NCBI GenBank assembly: GCA_030248065.1
Contig: JASAMV010009355.1
Span: forward strand, 1 to 64,000
Reading direction: 5' to 3'
From: Rhynchonema sp. JSB1_4
Taxonomy: Eukaryota > Nematoda > Chromadorea > Monhysterida > Xyalidae
DNA length: 64,000 nt
Shown: positions 48,257-58,016 of the stretch, piece after piece
Layout: every line of letters begins with the position of its first letter
Position numbering within the stretch: position 1 is the first letter of the stretch
Translations under genes and position numbers: made by a program
Notes under the pieces: model-generated
What the model was told of the DNA's origin: nothing
What the model saw: only the letters and a program-made list of their open reading frames with translations
Databases searched by the model: none

Positions 48257-49019
48257 CATAGTAGTGGCGGGGCGGGGGGGATGGGGATTACCCCCTCTCA
48301 GTACTTATCTACCACAAAACCCGAGGGGGGCTTGAGTACTTACCTCTCACAACTCCAAATCATACCTCTCACAAGCAGTGGTGTCGTTGAGAAATCGAAA
48401 TTTTCCCATACCCAGCCCAATTTTCGGGAAATTTCCCATACATACCCCCAAAAATCAAAAATTTCCCATACCAGGGGGGGGGGGTTTTCCAAAAACTCAA
48501 AAATTTCCCATACCCGAGGGTGGGGGTTTTGAAAAAAATGACCCCAAAAATCTTCTAAAAGTGCCAAAATTGGTCTAAAAAGTGCTTAAAACAGAGTTTT
48601 CTTGCGGTAGTAAGCGATTTTTGACATTTTTGGACGAAAAATGGCCAATTTTGGTACTTCTCGGGGTCAAAAAGTCATTTCTTAGGGGTGCTTGTTCCAA
48701 AAGTGAAAAATTTCCCATACCCCATACCCACGGCCGATTTCCCATACCCCATACCAGGGGGGTGGTAACCCCCACAACCCCCCCCCCCCCAACGACACCA
48801 CTGCTCACAAGCAATTTTATACCTTTTTCAGGCAAAAATTAGTGTTTTTCGACCTTATTTTCCCAAACAGTACTATTTTTACCTCATTTTTTGGCCAAAT
48901 ATGTATCACAAAAACGGTGTTTTTTGCCTTTTTGGGTGACCAAAATCATACCTCTCACGCTTCCGGTCCCAACCCCCGCATCATGCTTATCTCCCACACA
49001 TGGGCCTGCCACTACGCTG
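48257..49019. mobile_element. hAT-like MITE G2, TSD ATCCGACC, hosts K1
   Basis: The ends CATAGTAGTGGC and GCCTGCCACTACGCTG lie between perfect ATCCGACC duplications (48249-48256, 49020-49027). TACCTCTCACAAC-type motifs repeat, the mirror of G1. K1 is inserted at 48376. It lies just upstream of the mtIF3 first exon, so it may separate mtIF3 from its promoter-proximal flank. Confidence 0.87.
48376..48803. mobile_element. hAT-like MITE K1 nested in G2
   Basis: The ends CAGTGGTGTCGTTGAG and CAACGACACCACTG lie between perfect CTCACAAG duplications (48368-48375, 48804-48811). The duplicated target is a G2 subterminal motif. Its own motif is TTTCCCATACC, repeated at both ends. Confidence 0.88.
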
Positions 49020-49737
49020 ATCCGACCAGAGGTCAGGATCGGGCTGGGCCGCGATTTTTTACCTTTCGACCGGGGCGGGCCCGAGACTTGGACAGAGAGA
49101 AGTAAGGAAAAAATTTTACCTTTTCAAATTTTATCGTCTTTTTCCTTTTTCCGACCATCTTTTGGGGGATGGGGGGAAGGGTAGGTACCTTACAACCATC
49201 CCGGAGTGGAAATCAAATCAATTGCGGGTTACCTCGGCCCGGCCCGACTTGGAAAAAAGTCGGCCCGGCCCGATTTCTTCCTGTCTCACTAAAAGGCCCA
49301 CTGTTGGAGCCCCACTGCCCCACCCCAAAAACCCTAAAAGCCCCACCCCTTTTGCCCCACTCCCTAAAAGCCCCACCCCTGCTGCCCCACCACTTGTGCC
49401 TCACCCCCCAAAAAGCCCCACCCCTGGTGCCCCACCCCCTAAAAGCCCCACCATTGGTGCCCCAGCCCCATTGTGCCCCACTGTCGAGGTGCCCCACCAT
49501 GGCCCACTGTGCCCCACTGTCCAGGTGCCCCACATGCCCCACTGTGCCCCACTGTCGAGGTGCCCCACCATGCCCCACTGTCGAGGTGCCCCACTGTGCC
49601 CCACTGTCGATGTGCCCCACCATGCCCCACTGTGCCCCACCATACCCCACCGTGCCCCACCATGTCCACTGTGCCCCACCATGCCCCACTGTGGCATTTT
49701 GGGAAAACCTAGTCCAGTTTCAAAATTGACTTCCCTT

Positions 49738-49800
49738 TTTCTCAGGCTTAGGCTTAGGCTTAGGCTTACTACTAGGCTTAGGCTTAGGCCAAACCTTGAG
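49738..49800. repeat. TTAGGC telomere-like block
   Basis: Contains CAGGCTTAGGCTTAGGCTTA then ACTACTAGGCTTAGGCTTAG, the clearest TTAGGC run in the window. The flanks match 6171-6340 in reverse orientation, showing that it belongs to a dispersed repeat. Confidence 0.8.
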
Positions 49801-50120
49801 CCAACTCGTGCCTTCTATCGCGTCATCGATTTCAAATCGACAGTGGGACAGGGGGGGGCATGGTGGGTCACCTCGCCAGTGGGGCATGGTGGGGCAGCAC
49901 CTCGACAGTGGCGCACAGTGGGGATTGGTGGGGAACATCGACTGTGGGGCAGGGTGGGGCATGGTGGGGCACATCGACAGTGGGGCACGGTGGGGCATGG
50001 TGGGGCACATCGACTGTGGGGCAGGGTGGGGCACCTCGACAGTGGGGCATGGTGGGGCACCTCGACAGTGGGGCACAGTGGGGCATAGTGGGGCGCCTCG
50101 ACAGTGGGGCACCAGGGGGG

Positions 50121-50609
50121 CAGGGTAGTACTGGGGGGGGGGGGGGGGGGGGGGCCGCCCGGTTCCCCCCCCCAAATTCATCTATCTATCGTCAACACTT
50201 TTTGATTTCATCTATCTATCGTCAACACTTATGGGCAAATCTATCTATCGTCAACAAATTCTGGGAACAATCTATCTATCGTCAACACATTTCGACCCCA
50301 AAATGGGTATTTTTGCCTCAAAATGGCTCAAAATCGGTATTTTTTTGTCCCAAATAGGCAAAAAATCGCGCGCTACGCGCGGATTCAGTACATCTTAGTA
50401 CATTTTCACTAATATTTACACATTATTACCTACTTAGTACACTATACTATACCTTGATTTTTGGCGACCCCCCCCACCATCTATCTATCGTCAACAAGTT
50501 TGGGTCGACCCCCCCCCCCCCGCATTCGGCCATGGGTCATCAATCTAACGTCAAAACCATTCGGGTCCCAATCTATCTATCGTCAACACCCTGACCAAGT
50601 ACTACACTG
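50121..50609. mobile_element. MITE M1 with G22 tract
   Basis: The left end CAGGGTAGTACTGG is followed by 22 consecutive G (50133-50154). The right end is CCAAGTACTACACTG. ACCAGGGG lies at 50111-50118 and 50610-50617, a likely 8-bp duplication with two extra G on the left. The motif ATCTATCTATCGTCAACA occurs at least six times. The core has AAAATCGCGCGCTACGCGCG. It interrupts the GTGGGGC array. Confidence 0.75.
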
Positions 50610-51179
50610 ACCAGGGGTGGGGCTTTTAGGGGGGAAGTAGTGGGGCAGTGGGGCACCAAGGGGTGGGGCTTTTAGGGGTTCGTGGTGGGACAGTGGGGCA
50701 CCAATGGTGGGGCTTTTAGGGGGTGGGGCACGAGGGGTGGGGCTTTTAGGGAGCGGGGCAGTGGGGCAGTGGGGCACCGACAGTGGGCCTTTTAGGGAGA
50801 CTGGATTTCTTCGGCCTGACTTTTTCTGATGATATTTTGAAGCAATTTTTTGGTGCAAAAATTACTGTTTTTTTGGTTTAAAAATACCTGATAATCATGG
50901 AAGTCGGAACTAATATGCAGAATCGCGAGAAATTTTGGCAAATTTAGCCTGAAAAATCACGATTTTTTATTGAAATTCGATGATGTCGGGCCTTTTCGGG
51001 CCGGCCACCCCGGCCCGGCCCGACATTCCGAAAAGTCGGCCCGGCCAGAACGTCGGGCCGGGCCGTCCCGATTCCCACCTCTGATTGTGATTGATGATGA
51101 ATGATATGATGTGATATGATTGACTAATTTTACGGAAATCCACCCGTTTTGTGTGTGCTTAAGCATAGTCCCATACTTA

Positions 51180-51245
51180 AGCTTTAGGCTTCTAGTTCAG
51201 GCTTAGGCTTAGGCTTAGGCTTGCGGTTAGACTTAGGCTTAGGCA
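51180..51245. repeat. TTAGGC telomere-like block
   Basis: Contains TTCAGGCTTAGGCTTAGGCT then TGCGGTTAGACTTAGGCTTA. AATCAGTCTTCCC-type sequences follow at 51770-51935, repeating the combination seen at 4634-5075. Between them (51250-51735) I see only unique, non-coding sequence. Confidence 0.7.
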
Positions 51246-51734
51246 CCAGCCTGAATCAGATAAAACCCACAGCCACGGCGAAAAACGGCTGTATCTTTCG
51301 TGGACGCGTGGTCGGTCGGGTGGATTTCCGTATAATTGGTCGCTCGTGATGTGATGGAAATATAAACCGAATCTCTGTCCTTGGTTTTCACCGGACCAAA
51401 TGTGCGGTTCATTTTCGACCCCGATGAACCAGCTGAGGCGCACCCAGCACGGAAACGAACACTGTGATCCACGGGTCTGACCTCAATTGAATTGAATGTA
51501 GCAGTAAATAGCAGTTGGACACTAATGTTTCACATCATTGACTATCTCGAGTTTGTAGTGTCTGTGATGTTTCACTTGGCTAAAGCTTAGGCTTCGTTCA
51601 CCCGAGTCAAATGATACATCGCAGGCCTAACAGCGAGGTTATCATTGACGTGAAACATTACGCGCCGTCGTTCCAATTCCAAAACAGCTGCATCGAATTG
51701 GGACCAGGGAACGAACCGTCCCACTACCGATTCG

Positions 51735-51935
51735 GGTTTATCCGTTTTATTTTTCAATCCGTAATCAGTCCGGGTTATTTGTAATCAGTCTTCCCCCCCA
51801 GCGCAGCTGAGTCGTGTTTATCAGCTTTATCGGGTTTATCAGCTTTATCCGGTTTATTTGTAATCAGTCTTCCCCCCAGCGCAAGTCGTGTTTATCAGGT
51901 TTATCAGCTTTATTTATAATCAATCTTCCCGGCAC
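51735..51935. repeat. AATCAGTCTTCCC short repeats
   Basis: Three direct repeats of roughly GTAATCAGTCTTCCCCCCAG with TTTATCCGGTTTATTTG linkers. The same sequences flank the TAAGCC core at 4634-5075. Confidence 0.65.
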
Positions 51936-52288
51936 GCTCTGCTCTGGAATACACACCGTGAAACATCATGGTCTGAGATGCGAACACATTTATTACGCCA
52001 CACGCTAACGCGATAGTACAAAACCCAAGTAGAGAACAATGGGCATAAAATGCATCGTGTCGTCTCAAGAAGCAACGTTGAACTGAACAACGCGTATTTA
52101 CACAATAGATAGATTGACATATTCACAAACAACCCGCAGTTCAATCATAACCGTCGACAAAAGAAATTCGCGAAAACCATGCGCAGGAAACAATCAGGGA
52201 TTGGATGTGTACATATAATTCCTCAGACAATAACGGAACTGAACTGCACAAAATATCTAACTTGACGACAGGCGACCGACATCACAAT

Positions 52289-52432
52289 GGGCTGTATCCA
52301 CTTTGAAGGTATGTCCACCGACCTCTATTTGGAAAGGACATGGCAAGCCAGTACGGTATTACGATTTATCCCTTGTGGCTTGTGACTTCCATGACCACGC
52401 CAGTGGCTTTGCCTTCAAAGTTGATACGGCCC
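52289..52432. repeat. Foldback element downstream of TMEM256
   Basis: GGGCTGTATCCACTTTGAAGG-like left arm and CCTTCAAAGTTGATACGGCC right arm form an imperfect 144-bp palindrome about 100 bp past the TMEM256 stop. 51940-52288 shows nothing else. Confidence 0.6.
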
Positions 52433-52535
52433 TATACTGACGTGATAGATAGCCCTGCTCAGACTAGGAGTTGAACAACGTGTACTGTACAAGTATACAT
52501 AACTGCGCGAATGTCAGCCGCGGTCGGTCGGCGGT

Positions 52536-54141
52536 CTACCAAACTAACGACAACCACGCGAGTATGAGTGCCACGCCCCCGAACGGGGTCACTTTTCGAA
52601 CTGTATCCTCGCCTGTGAGTGCGTAGTGATAGCATCCACCACTGAACAGGCTGATGCCGGTCAGAAACAGCGCTGACGTCTGGAATTAAAGGCAGATGTA
52701 ACTTGAAATCGATAGTTTGACGAAATTAACCGACGTGCGCCGTCAGTTTCGGCAAGGTATAGTAAATTTCCAAATTCGCTGCCACACAGTGAACTACGCC
52801 CCATAGTTAATGTCACGTTCTAAACCCGAAAGTCAACTTTTGAAACAGTCGGGCAGCAGACGCGCGTGCAGGTTACCAGCCAGCCAGGCAGCTGCGCGCA
52901 ACGGTTCAGAACTGCGCGTGGTGAGCGTTCGGCTTCAGAACGTGACGTTAACTACGGGGCGCATTTTATTGTGCGGCAGCGAATTTGGAAATTTACCATA
53001 TGAAGGAAGAAATAACCACCAGTCTGTCGGTTCTAAGTGAATTACCCAAAAAACCAGATTAATTGCACAAAACTCGACCAGCATAGAAGTAGAACACTCC
53101 CAAACGGTTGACAAAAACTCTCACGCTGGTCGAAACTAGTTGCATGTGAAGATCAGTTAATCTTCACTCATCCCAATTCAAAACTAAGGCGACCAAGGCA
53201 AGATTGAACCGAAAAGTTCGATGCCAGCCAGCCACACGACACTGACCCCAAAAAATGTAACAGCAGTAAGTTTTGCCCGTTTCGGCCTGTTTTCACAGAC
53301 GGGCGAGGTGCCAGGCCTCGTCGGTGCAAACAGTTCTGACAAATTCACCTCCAAAAAGGACCACGAGCAAAACAAACATGCCCAAAACCTACCAATTTTG
53401 GATGCCTGAACGCGGGTGCGGCCAGCAACACAACGCTGTGCATCAAATGGTAGCGATTGCCCGTTTCGAACGCAACACGTTGATTCGGCGAAATATCGGG
53501 GTTGTTCCGAATCACTGCAGTGCCAGAGAACCATGTCAGGCTTGGGATCTGTCAGAGCGGACACCAGTGGTGTCTGTGGGTGTTTTTAATGCTGATTGTG
53601 ACTAGGATCAACAAGCTACATTGACATCGTCCGTGCATCACCAAAGTTGTTCAGAAAAAAAATCTTTCCCAATGTTTGCCAAAAGTTGGAAAATTTCGTG
53701 AAAAAGATCGATGTTTTACTGTTTTTCGGTTCCTATCTCGTCCCAGGTGGATCCAGTTTTCTTTCGGCTTTTTTCGTGAGAAAACGTTTCTTTTCACCCA
53801 CCAGCATATACCGCCATAACCACTGACCATGACTGCCATACGCGCCCAACGCAATTGCAGCAGCGCCACAAATTCCAGCCACCCGGATAATGCCCTGCGA
53901 TGAACGATACATCTCCTGTAGATCAAGCACTTCAGCTGGAATCACCGGCACAGGTATTTCCTGGAAATGGATTAATCTCGATGCAAACATCATGACAAAT
54001 AGCACACAAAACAAGGAGCAAACAAAGCGATCGCAAACCAATGATCACCTTCGGTTTCGTGACCGTCTGAATGAACCCGGAGGCGATGCTATTCGCTCTA
54101 TCCACAATTGAATAAAGCGAATCCGTACTTATCGTGGCCAT
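52536..54141 (-). CDS. TMEM256: TMEM256/DUF423 small membrane protein
   Basis: Exons in gene order: 54049-54141, 53828-53960, 53393-53514, 52536-52679; 492 nt, 163 residues, phases 0/1/0 consistent. Family signatures: exon 2 GIIRVAGICGAAAIALGAYG, exon 3 FETGNRYHLMHSVVLLAAP, exon 4 SALFLTGISLFSGGCYHYAL and TPFGGVALILAWLSLVW at the C-terminus. Hydrophobic runs give about four membrane segments, as usual for DUF423. It is longer than human TMEM256 (113) because of an N-terminal extension of about 50 residues. The function of the family is unknown. It is downstream of the con80-like gene on the same strand, 388 bp away. Confidence 0.88.
52757..53002. repeat. Foldback element in TMEM256 intron 3
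   Basis: The left arm AAATTTCCAAATTCGCTGCC and right arm GGCAGCGAATTTGGAAATTT are exact inverses. Pairing extends to GTTAATGTCACGTTC against GAACGTGACGTTAAC, about 63 bp per arm with some mismatches. The short open frame 52810-53040 runs through it and is not a gene. Confidence 0.75.
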
Positions 54142-54529
54142 TGTGAATCGGAAATGAGACAAACAAGCAAGCAGAACTCACAAAAGAAAATACTGCAGGT
54201 ATTTAGTGTGGAACCGCAGAAAATGACGGTTTTTGATTCGACGCCACAAGCAGCAAAATAAATGACGAAGGCGAGTAATGTTTTACAAATAATTTTATCG
54301 CTGATATGCTTGGTAATTCAGGCAAGATTGGAACGAAGGCAGATCTCACGTTTTTGGTTCACTGGGCAAAATTGTCATCATGAACATAAAATTAGAATTC
54401 TGAATGCTGTGAAAAAGAAATGTGACTAGGAACACGAAATCAAAACAAAAAAGACAACGAGAGACGGCACAGTACAAACATGCTTCCTGAGAATGCTTGG
54501 CACAAACCGAGAAAATCCCTGATAAGTTT

Positions 54530-57500
54530 CTAGAACGAGTTGTCAGCCAAAAGCGCCAGTTGTTTGGTTATCTTCAGAATGCATTCGTTCAGTCGTGACT
54601 TGGGAAAAACAGGGAAATCACGCAGCCAATTCACAGCGCAATCGTCGATTACCTGATGACAGAAATTATAATTCTGAATTCCAGAATGTTGTTTATGCTG
54701 GTGGGCTGCTCTGGGGGCCTGGCCAAGACACGATTCGGGGATTGGTTTTTGAGGTTATTTTTATAATTTCCAGTTTGGCCATCATTCATAAATGCAAGGC
54801 TGGAGATCAGAAGATCACGATGTACCATAGTTATTTCGAACCACTGTAGGCAACAATAAGACGGCACAAAAAACCAAGACAATACAAATGAATAATTGTT
54901 CACCTGAGTCAGAATCGGATGTCGTTTGACGAACGCCTGCAGCCAGACAGCGCTCAGCTGATTGGTCGGCGCGTTCTGCAGTGCCGCGAGCTGATTGGCC
55001 AGATAGACGACGTGATCGGACGTGAACACCCAACGATCCGACGACATTCGATACGCGTGCAGCGTGCGCGCGAGGATGCGCTCAACGTTGCCATTCACAC
55101 AAACGGTCGATTCACGACGTTTCGGCATCTGTGCGTTTATTATTATGGTTGATAATATAACAGCAGCGAGTTTAGACATCAAGCTTGGCGATCGGATCGC
55201 CCCCGCCGGAGCAGTCCGATCCGATCACCAAGTTTGATATCGACAAACATTTTCTCTCTGATTGGGAATGCCAAGTAACATCTGCGGATGACCAGTGTGC
55301 TGTTGCACGTTTTTCAAAAGATTTCTCTGTGGCTAGGTCAAAAGAGCGACACAGGGTGATATTTTCGAAACGGTGTAAAGGTCAGTTGGGTGTAAAGGTC
55401 GGTGGAAAGCTCGGTCGACAGCTCAGGTGATAGACCTCGGTGTAAACTTGAAACATTCCACGTTAATAACAGGCAACAACAGTTAACAACCGGTCTTGTA
55501 ATTATGCTTCTTTCACTTAATCTTCTTATTTATGTATTATTGAGTGGGTGTCGACGCTATAAACTAACTAACTAAGCAACCGAGAACGGGTAACATGAAT
55601 AACCCAACTGACTCCTTGCGATCATTACCCCTACCTATGTGCTGCTCCATACCGTAACCCAACATCATAACCGACGATCGCTCAACCTTGTATCGCCTCC
55701 TATGGGTGGAATTTTCGAAACGGTGTAAAGGTCAGTTGGGCGTAAAGGTCGGTGTAAAGTTCGGTCGAAAGCTCGGTCGACGTAGCTCGGTGTAAACGTG
55801 AAACATTGCCTGTTATTAACGTGGAATGTTTCAAGTTTACACCGAGGTCTATTACACTGAGCTGTCGACCGAGCTTTCCACCGACCTTTACTCCCAACTG
55901 ACCTTTACACCGTTTCGAAAATATCACCCTATATCTGGCCAAGAGCGCATCGGTCCTGCGAATCACATTCTGTTTGCGCACAGCGACAGCGTTCGCTGAT
56001 TTGGCGGCCACTTTTCGCATTCCACCGGCGTCTTTTGACGCGGCGCCAACCAGAGTCGGCTGTGCGCTGCTGCTGCGTTGTTTGGTCGTGGTGGCCGCTG
56101 CCTTCAGGTCACTCACTGGCGTGGGCGATGCCTGAACGACGCATGAAATAATGTGGCGAGCAATGATGCACAATCAATATACGACGGATAATATAACAGC
56201 TGTTATCAATCGAATTACATATACAGCGGAGAGAGACACGCCAAGCGAGCGCAAATTTGATAAACAAAGGTGCTTGACGCAAATCATATGGCACGTTGTG
56301 TGACTCACAAACACGGCACTCTGCTCCGTGTTGTGCCTGCATAACTTGCTATCTGCATCTGAGGGCAAGGACAACATCGCCATCTGTGGACGTTAAAAAG
56401 GTCGGGGTTTTTCTGTTTGTCAATCACCCGTGAAAACAGATGGGAATCGAAATGTTCACGTCAAAACATGTGCATCACAAATAGGATGCCAGTCAGGATC
56501 GAACCTGTTCTGGAGCGCACATCACACAGTAACCACACCTTGTGTTCATGTTGTGTCTTCGTGTTATCAGCAGAACTGGCGTCAGATTTCAACGAATGCG
56601 TTTGCGAACGGTGTCGCGATTTGAACGTGGTGTTGAACAGCTGCAGTTGATGAATAACGATAATGATTTTCCAACAATAATTATAATAATCAACAAAGCC
56701 ACGCAATCAACAACTAGCCAATGGTGAGTCGTCACAGCGTGTTTTCAACAGCACGCCGGCCGTTGACGACCGACGAGCGCCGTCATCATCAGACTGATCG
56801 CAGGTGTCGTCATGCAGAACGGGCGAGGCAGGGATCTCGAGTCGAATCGGTCGGTGACGCACGTCGGACGGGTCCGGGAAATACTGCCATTGCGGCGGCG
56901 AACTGCACAAGACAGATAGCCAGTTGAATGACATTTTGACAACATTGTCACACGACAAACACTTGCCAGTTCAGACTTGGCGACCGGAATTTAGGGGTTC
57001 AGACCCGGCTTTGGGCCTGCAGTGTCAATGGGGAATGACCATTTCAATGGGTTCGCACCGAGACCCACAAGTTTTGAAAGATGTCTAAGAGGAACTAATT
57101 CCGAGGGATCAAAACCCGACATCCAGACTCCGGTTTTTTGGCTGACAACATAAGCACGTGCCAATACAAGCGTATCACTGACAAACACCGGACCAACCAT
57201 TTCAATTCATAATCATAACAGTTTCGCTTGTGCGTCGGTGTCAACGAGTCGGCACGCTCATTCCAACGGCATCTCTTCAATCGATGGCCAGTTTTTTGTC
57301 GCCTGGAGTCGGTCGTTGTCGACGACAACCCACTGCGACCGGCCTCATCTGCCGACAAGCACAAACACGTAAATGCACCAGTGCTGGTCAGATTCATACA
57401 AACCGGGTGAATAATGTGCAACTAATGTTCACAAACAAACAGGCCAAGTGAAAGTGCAAAAACCACGCGTTTCTGCGCAACTCTGTGGAACAATTTGCTA

Positions 57501-57664
57501 AACGTGCACATGAACCAAGAATTTCGGGGAATCCCGCGAAACAATGTGGAGAGCGGAAAACAAAGTGAAGATGCGCCCATCTGACGACACTAACCGGCAA
57601 AACTATCCCGCACCAGAATCAGGCCAGATTCCGATTTCCAGACATAACTCTCATTCGATGACAT
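54530..57664 (-). CDS. Unrecognised 365-residue protein, con80-like tail?
   Basis: Exons in gene order: 57595-57664, 57198-57348, about 56755-56902, 56539-56640, 56309-56383, 55928-56131, 54904-55128, 54530-54652; 1098 nt. The N-terminus has basic KTGHRLKRCRWNERAD and an acidic CDQSDDDGARR stretch, then Ser/Thr/Ala-rich linkers. The last two exons are helical: SDHVVYLANQLAALQNAP, WLQAFVKRHPILTQVIDD, RLNECILKITKQLALLADN. Spacing and the WLQAFVKR segment resemble the con80 domain of katanin p80 and KATNBL1 (nematode MEI-2 is a short protein of this kind), but similarity is weak. The donor of exon 3 (GTGCTG) is poor and uncertain. A strong acceptor, GGTCTTTCCAG, lies 9 nt before the ATG. Confidence 0.5.
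55170..55243. repeat. Minimal Q-type foldback
   Basis: CATCAAGCTTGGCGATCGGAT and ATCCGATCACCAAGTTTGATA face each other across about 25 bp. The arms match the ends of Q1 in LARP1 intron 32. It lies in an intron of the con80-like gene, right before exon 7. Confidence 0.6.
55353..55930. mobile_element. Foldback element AGGGTGATATTTTCG
   Basis: Ends AGGGTGATATTTTCGAAACG and CGTTTCGAAAATATCACCCT are exact inverses, with about 130-bp arms. An internal direct copy of the arm starts near 55711. The interior (55540-55700) is unique. The right end coincides with the inferred donor of exon 6 of the con80-like gene (AGG|GTGATA), so the element terminus may supply that splice site. Confidence 0.7.
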
Positions 57665-58016
57665 TTCAGTAACTGGAAAGACCAAAGTATTGAAACTAAG
57701 CAACCAGGCTGGAAAAGTGAAACAGCAGCATAAACACAGCGTTGAACCAAATGAAATGCATTGCAAGAGGCACACGAATGTTTGGCAAGCATTGTGCAGG
57801 TTAACAGGACCAAGACAAAACGAAACTAACGGCACACATCCACGAGCCAGCCGAAAATGTTTTATTAAACGTGTTGTTTCAACAACAAGAGGCGAGTGAG
57901 ATCGTTGATTCATAACAATCAATAAAAACATGGAATATTTCGAGAAACGTGCGTTGTTTTCCGAAGAAAACGACCAGGTGACGAGACCCACACAGCCTGC
58001 CAATTAATCAGCGCCA

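Larger units (their letters stand above)
49028..51085. repeat. Composite GC-rich repeat with inverted GTGGGGC arrays
   Basis: CAGAGGTCAGGATCGGGC near the left and CCCACCTCTG at the right resemble E-family ends, but no matching duplication was found. Inside, 49289-49690 is an array of GCCCCACTGTCGAGGTGCCC units. 49840-50120 and 50610-50800 hold the same unit on the other strand, so the arrays face each other. Their centre is a dispersed repeat with a TTAGGC block (49738-49800). Open frames of up to 308 codons through this region are translated repeats, not genes. Confidence 0.7.

Noticed and set aside
49162..50088. 308-codon open frame
   Set aside because: It is a translation of the GCCCCACTGTCGAGG array and the TTAGGC block; all neighbouring frames are open too.
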